Positions 60,389 to 64,000 of a stretch of 64,000 nucleotides of DNA are shown piece by piece. The stretch comes from RGIG3513 sp045658985 (GTDB lineage Bacteria; Bacillota; Clostridia; Oscillospirales; Butyricicoccaceae). The stretch spans positions 1 through 64,000 of the forward strand of contig JAZOWC010000057.1 of assembly GCA_045658985.1 (NCBI GenBank). The letters are read 5' to 3'. Under the pieces are notes generated by a model. The model worked only from the letters and a program-made list of their open reading frames with translations, was not told where the DNA came from and ran no database searches. A program made the translations under genes and the position numbers. Position 1 is the stretch's first letter. Each line of letters opens with the position of its first letter.

Positions 60389-60583
60389 ATGCAGATAGAT
60401 CTGATTTTCAAGGTGGCAGGTGTTGGAGTTATAGTTGCTGTGCTTAATTTGCTGCTTACGCGCTCGGGCAGGGAGGAGCAGGGGATGATGACCACTCTGG
60501 CAGGGCTTATTGTTGTGATTATGGTGATTATCAAGGAGATAGGAAACGTGTTTACCTTGATCAGAAGCACATTTGGATTTTAG
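60389..60583 (+). CDS. spoIIIAC: stage III sporulation protein AC
   Basis: 64 residues, two membrane helices with a short polar loop (TRSGREEQG). Size and position between AB and AD match SpoIIIAC. ATG 60389 follows GAGG at 60379-60382. Confidence 0.95.
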   Translation: MQIDLIFKVAGVGVIVAVLNLLLTRSGREEQGMMTTLAGLIVVIMVIIKEIGNVFTLIRSTFGF

Positions 60584-60584
60584 T

Positions 60585-60962
60585 ATGCTTACAAAAGTTA
60601 TTGTAACAGCATTATGCAGCATAATATGCGTACTTATTATCAAAGACAAAAACCCCCAGATGGCTTTTGCTGTGTCTATTGCAGCAGCATCCGTTATACT
60701 TGCTGAAGCATTACCTGTACTGGGAAATGTGTACAGAAGGCTTGAGGGATATTTGTCTGTTGTACATATGAGTGCGGATATGTTCCGCACCTTATTCAAG
60801 GTGGTTGTAATCTCATTGGCTACAAGACTCACGGCGGATATGTGCCGCGATAACGGAGAGCGGGCTGTCGGTGCTAAAGTCGAACTTGCAGGTATAGCAG
60901 CAGGATTGTTTTGCGCTATGCCGATAGTTGACAAAGCGCTGGCTATAATAGGTGCTCTGTGA
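60585..60962 (+). CDS. spoIIIAD: stage III sporulation protein AD
   Basis: 125 residues, about four membrane helices; VHMSADMFRTLFKVVVISLATRLTADMCRDNGE is the conserved central part. Paralogous in its first half to SpoIIIAC. ATG 60585 lies one base after the AC stop; no strong ribosome site, so translation is probably coupled. Confidence 0.95.
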   Translation: MLTKVIVTALCSIICVLIIKDKNPQMAFAVSIAAASVILAEALPVLGNVYRRLEGYLSVVHMSADMFRTLFKVVVISLATRLTADMCRDNGERAVGAKVELAGIAAGLFCAMPIVDKALAIIGAL

Positions 60963-62044
60963 TGAAACGGATAATTACTATACTGTTTCTGCTGGCTGTG
61001 CTTTCTGTACCGGCATATGCTCAGTATAATATCGATACCTCCGAGGTGGACAAGGCCCTCAACGGCGAATACAGTGAATATATAGGAAATCAGACCACCG
61101 GGAACGCTGACCTCAGTGGAGGCATTTCGGCATTGCTGAACAGCTCGCTGCAGATTGTCAGACAAAAAATCAAAGACTCCTGTCGTGTGTGCTTTATGAT
61201 CATCGTATGCTGCGGCCTGACGTCCTTTGTAAAATGCTTTTCTACAGTATCCGGCTCAAAAATAGCCGTAAAGGTAACTGACTATACAGGTGCTCTGTCT
61301 GTTGTGTGCATTGCATTATCGTCTGTCGGTGGTATGCTGTCAAAATGCACAGAGGCCATATATGACATCAGTACTTTTTCCAAGATCGTGACACCTGCCT
61401 ATGCTGTTGCGGCGGCCGTATCCAAGCATCCGTCTACCGCAATTACAACGGCAGGGGCTACTCTGATGTTTACCAATATATTTACAACGTTGACCCTGCG
61501 TTTGTTTATGCCGCTGATTGTCGCGTATATCGCGGCAGGCTCGGTTGGATCGATCTCCGAGATAAGCATTTTGTCAAGACTCTGTGAACTTATCAAATGG
61601 TTCTTATCCTTTTGCTGGAAGGCGCTGCTGGTGGCGTTTATAGGATACATTTCTTTGTCCGGATTTATATCAGCGGGGACGGATGCGGTTGCCTTAAAAA
61701 CCACCCGAATGGTCATTAACAGCGTTATCCCGGTCGTAGGCAATATTATTGCCGATGCATCGGATGCCATACTCAGCGGAGCGGTAATAATCAAAAACAG
61801 TGTTGGGATTATTGGATTTTTGGGTGTATGCGCAATATGCCTCGTTCCTTTTATCGGATGCCTTATATTTCAGATAGTTTTCAGAATAACCTCTGCTGTT
61901 TCATCAACCCTGTGCGGCGGAGGGATGACAAAAGTTCTTGACAGCGCCAGCTCGGCATACGGACTTGCGCTTGCGGCGCTTGGTACGTGCAGTATGGTAC
62001 AGTTTGTTTCGATTGTTATTATGTCGGCGGTGACTATGGTATGA
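60962..62044 (+). CDS. spoIIIAE: stage III sporulation protein AE
   Basis: 360 residues. An N-terminal signal-like segment ending VPAYAQYN, then a polar stretch, then six to seven membrane helices. Largest membrane protein of the channel. ATG 60962 overlaps the AD stop by one base (TGATG); a GTG one codon earlier is also in frame. Confidence 0.94.
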   Translation: MKRIITILFLLAVLSVPAYAQYNIDTSEVDKALNGEYSEYIGNQTTGNADLSGGISALLNSSLQIVRQKIKDSCRVCFMIIVCCGLTSFVKCFSTVSGSKIAVKVTDYTGALSVVCIALSSVGGMLSKCTEAIYDISTFSKIVTPAYAVAAAVSKHPSTAITTAGATLMFTNIFTTLTLRLFMPLIVAYIAAGSVGSISEISILSRLCELIKWFLSFCWKALLVAFIGYISLSGFISAGTDAVALKTTRMVINSVIPVVGNIIADASDAILSGAVIIKNSVGIIGFLGVCAICLVPFIGCLIFQIVFRITSAVSSTLCGGGMTKVLDSASSAYGLALAALGTCSMVQFVSIVIMSAVTMV

Positions 62045-62520
62045 ATGATATCCTGAGAGAAATCATACTTAGAGTATTTTGCAGCGGACTTGTTTGTACG
62101 GTTGCGCTTATTGTAGCGGGAGAGGGAGCAGGCAGAGAGCCGGTCAGGCTGTGCTGTGCAGCGTTGGTTATTGTTACTCTGGCAACACCGCTCAAAGGCA
62201 GTCTTGGCGAGCTTGATAATATGGATTCCTATACTGATAGTCTGCGCACCGATATCGAAAGAGAATTGGATGATGCAGCGTCAGCAGAATACAAGCTTGT
62301 TTGCGACAAAGTCGGTACAAATATATCAAACAGATTGAATAATGCGGGAGTAGAATGCACCATCGATATTGAGACCGGTTTGATCGGCAATATGTTCGAA
62401 ATAAAGTCGGTCTATATAAAAGGTCATCTAACCGATGTTCAGAAAAGCAGAGCAGTGAATATTCTCGCGGCTGAGTACGGAGTTGCAAGAGATAAGATAT
62501 TTTTTGAGGAGATACAATGA
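62041..62520 (+). CDS. spoIIIAF: stage III sporulation protein AF
   Basis: 159 residues: two N-terminal membrane helices and a C-terminal ring-forming-like domain (residues about 75-159, VGTNISNRLNNAGVECTIDIE). Overlaps AE and AG by 4 bases each (ATGA). Confidence 0.93.
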   Translation: MNDILREIILRVFCSGLVCTVALIVAGEGAGREPVRLCCAALVIVTLATPLKGSLGELDNMDSYTDSLRTDIERELDDAASAEYKLVCDKVGTNISNRLNNAGVECTIDIETGLIGNMFEIKSVYIKGHLTDVQKSRAVNILAAEYGVARDKIFFEEIQ

Positions 62521-63038
62521 CGAATCTGAAAATACCGGAATATATCCGCGATGGGATCTATAAATATAAGTATATACTTTTGATGTGCGCAGCGGGCATA
62601 TTGCTTGTAATGCTGTCCGGGGTGGGGGAAAGTCGTGCGGATAATACGAATACCAATTGGCAGGATATAAAGTTTGATGCCGGCGAGATAGAGAAAGCTG
62701 CGGAAAGTATTTTTTCAAAAATAGAGGGAGTTGGAAAAGTCGATGTAAGAATTACCGTAAAAAGCGGATATGAGTCGGTTTATGCATACGATGTGAGCCG
62801 TGACTGTACTCAATCCGATAGTGCGTTCAGTGCATCTTCGGATAGTGAAATGGTTACCGTAAACACAAGCGGTCGGAACATGCCAATAACCATAAAAATC
62901 AAACATCCGGAATATATGGGTGCGGTTATAGTATGCGAAGGGGGAGATAATTCAAAGATCAGACTTGAGCTTACCCAGGCCATGAAATCGCTGACGGGTA
63001 TTTCGGCAGATAATATTGTTGTAGCAAAAATGAAATAG
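62517..63038 (+). CDS. spoIIIAG: stage III sporulation protein AG
   Basis: 173 residues: one membrane helix (residues about 19-37) and an extracytoplasmic ring-building domain related to EscJ/PrgK, EKAAESIFSKIEGVGKVDVRI at its start. Homologues assemble a large ring in the space between mother cell and forespore. Coupled to AF by a 4-base overlap. Confidence 0.95.
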   Translation: MTNLKIPEYIRDGIYKYKYILLMCAAGILLVMLSGVGESRADNTNTNWQDIKFDAGEIEKAAESIFSKIEGVGKVDVRITVKSGYESVYAYDVSRDCTQSDSAFSASSDSEMVTVNTSGRNMPITIKIKHPEYMGAVIVCEGGDNSKIRLELTQAMKSLTGISADNIVVAKMK

Positions 63039-63053
63039 CAGGAGGGTTATATT

Positions 63054-63599
63054 GTGCTTAAGAAAAGAGGAGCTATTTATTCGGTGATCGCACTGATGCT
63101 GTGTGCGGCGGTCTATCTCAACTGGAGTTATAACCAGAATAATCCCGAAGATGGGAATGACACTCAGGTGGGGACTCATACGGTAAACGGCGGATTGCTG
63201 GGAGAGTCGCTGCTTGTTAGCGGAGAGATCGCCGAATCCAAATTGGACTATTTTGCCGATGCGCGGCTGTCCAGACAAAAAGCCAGAGACGAGGCCGTAA
63301 GCATTCTCAACTCCACAATTGAGAATGAAAAGTCCGATGAGCAGGCCGTTGCTGCGGCATCAGCAGTGATTGAAACTATGGCAAATAATGCTATGGTAGA
63401 GTCGAGGATCGAAACACTGATCATTGCAAAAGGGTATAAAGAGTGCGTGGCATACGTCAACGATGACACGGTGAATGTCATCATTGCCAAAAAGAATGAC
63501 CAGCTTCAGGATGCCGACGTGGCAAAAATCAAGGATATAGTCATCGATGAAGCGGGTGTAACGGCAGACAAAATCAAGATTATAGAGGCTCAGGATTAA
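63054..63599 (+). CDS. spoIIIAH: stage III sporulation protein AH
   Basis: 181 residues, slightly shorter than the Bacillus protein (about 218). One N-terminal membrane helix (AIYSVIALMLCAAVYLNW) and an extracytoplasmic domain that in homologues docks with SpoIIQ of the forespore (ARLSRQKARDEAVSILN at its start). GTG 63054 has GGAGGG upstream. Last gene of the spoIIIA operon. Confidence 0.95.
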   Translation: MLKKRGAIYSVIALMLCAAVYLNWSYNQNNPEDGNDTQVGTHTVNGGLLGESLLVSGEIAESKLDYFADARLSRQKARDEAVSILNSTIENEKSDEQAVAAASAVIETMANNAMVESRIETLIIAKGYKECVAYVNDDTVNVIIAKKNDQLQDADVAKIKDIVIDEAGVTADKIKIIEAQD

Positions 63600-63606
63600 A
63601 AACATC

Positions 63607-63635
63607 TTGCTTAAAGCGTAAAAATGTAATAAAAT
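63607..63635 (+). promoter_or_regulatory. promoter of the yqhY-like gene
   Basis: TTGCTT (63607-63612), 17-base spacer, TAAAAT (63630-63635); housekeeping type, separating this gene from the sporulation operon. Confidence 0.65.
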
Positions 63636-63668
63636 ATACATACAATAGTTTTTGGGAGTTGTAATGAT

Positions 63669-64000
63669 ATGGAAGACAAGAAGATATATTTCAGTAAATC
63701 CGACGCCAACGGCATAATAAGCATATCTCCCGATGTGATCGCGGGTATTGCTTCCGATGCATGCTTGGAGACACAGGGTGTTGCATCTATGGCAACCGGC
63801 CCTCTCGGCTCGCTGAGAGGTATGCAGATCCGCATTAATGATGACAAATGTCACGCAGAGGCTTTTATTATGGTACGCAACGGATTTGTTATAGCCGATG
63901 TAGCCAAAGCCGTTCAGCAGAACGTCAAGGCTGCTATTGAGGCTGGCTGCGGTATAGAGGTGTCCAAATCCGACGTATACGTTGCGGGAATAGAAATGAA
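63669..64000 (+). CDS. yqhY: Asp23/Gls24 (YqhY-like) protein, cut by the window edge
   Basis: At least 110 residues read without a stop to the last base. ISISPDVIAGIASDACLETQGVASMA is the Asp23/Gls24 family start, and VQQNVKAAIEAGCGIEVSKSDVYVAGI the conserved end region. In Bacillus yqhY lies between accC and nusB, near spoIIIA, and is tied to acetyl-CoA carboxylase control. Here it follows spoIIIAH directly. ATG 63669 follows GGGAG. Confidence 0.88.
   Translation, partial: MEDKKIYFSKSDANGIISISPDVIAGIASDACLETQGVASMATGPLGSLRGMQIRINDDKCHAEAFIMVRNGFVIADVAKAVQQNVKAAIEAGCGIEVSKSDVYVAGIEM

Noticed and set aside
1..64000. CRISPR arrays, tRNA or rRNA genes, insertion sequences, prophage
   Set aside because: No regularly spaced repeats, cloverleaf-like segments, transposase or phage structural genes were seen on either strand. 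A tRNA scan would be needed for certainty.

Overview
The window looks like a chromosome segment of an anaerobic, endospore-forming member of the Clostridia, probably a gut Oscillospirales/Ruminococcaceae-like lineage. The support is a complete spoIIA-sigF operon, a gerA-type germination operon and the whole spoIIIAA-AH operon, together with T-box, lysine and FMN leader RNAs, oxygen-sensitive radical-SAM enzymes and lysine fermentation genes. The genus is inference. I see no rRNA, tRNA, CRISPR array, phage or insertion sequence. The only likely broken gene is a DUF1294 gene with one in-frame stop.

Layout. 0.1-2.5 kb: phosphoketolase. 2.5-8.8 kb: a run of tightly packed small accessory genes (metallo-hydrolase, P-loop kinase-like protein, two unknowns, membrane proteins, DHFR, methyltransferase, GNAT, XRE regulator, PAP2 protein). 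8.8-12.5 kb: gerA-type operon on the minus strand in order A-C-B. 12.6-16.8 kb: T-box leader, valS, folC. 16.9-18.35 kb: spoIIAA-spoIIAB-sigF. 18.3-24.3 kb (minus): AEC transporter, potABCD polyamine ABC transporter, RluA-family pseudouridine synthase. 24.3-29.4 kb: DUF177 protein, L32, DUF512 radical-SAM protein, Der, PlsY, GpsA. 29.5-31.75 kb: SLH-domain surface protein and a degenerate chorismate mutase/ACT protein. 31.8-38.8 kb: aminotransferase, CoaW, TSCPD protein, RarA, NrdR (plus), DUF4363/DUF421/patatin genes and a tiny probable sporulation protein. 38.9-45.1 kb: YebC, LepA, HemW, then KamB and KamC. 45.1-51.5 kb: lysine riboswitch and kal-kce-kdd-kamA-kamD-kamE. 51.5-54.3 kb: FMN riboswitch with ribU, then prmA (minus) and rsmA. 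54.4-58.9 kb: pckG, the DUF1294 remnant, and divergent PPi-type phosphofructokinase and class II aldolase. 59-63.6 kb: spoIIIAA-AH. The right edge cuts a YqhY-like Asp23/Gls24 gene.

The main metabolic story is lysine fermentation. KamA makes beta-lysine, KamDE moves its terminal amino group, Kdd oxidises the product, Kce cleaves it with acetyl-CoA, and Kal removes ammonia from 3-aminobutyryl-CoA. KamB and KamC are thought to reactivate the B12-dependent KamDE. The structural genes sit behind a lysine-class riboswitch whose P1 3' strand is also the 5' arm of the terminator. That geometry predicts that lysine turns the operon on, as a catabolic operon needs and unlike the usual lysine riboswitch. 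kamB-kamC lie upstream of this switch, outside its control.

Other points worth checking: an intrinsic-terminator hairpin immediately before the sigF operon; a hairpin that buries the ribosome binding site of the DUF421 gene; a terminator in the leader of rsmA; and a sigma-F/G-like promoter in front of a 49-residue Gln/Asn/Lys-rich protein.
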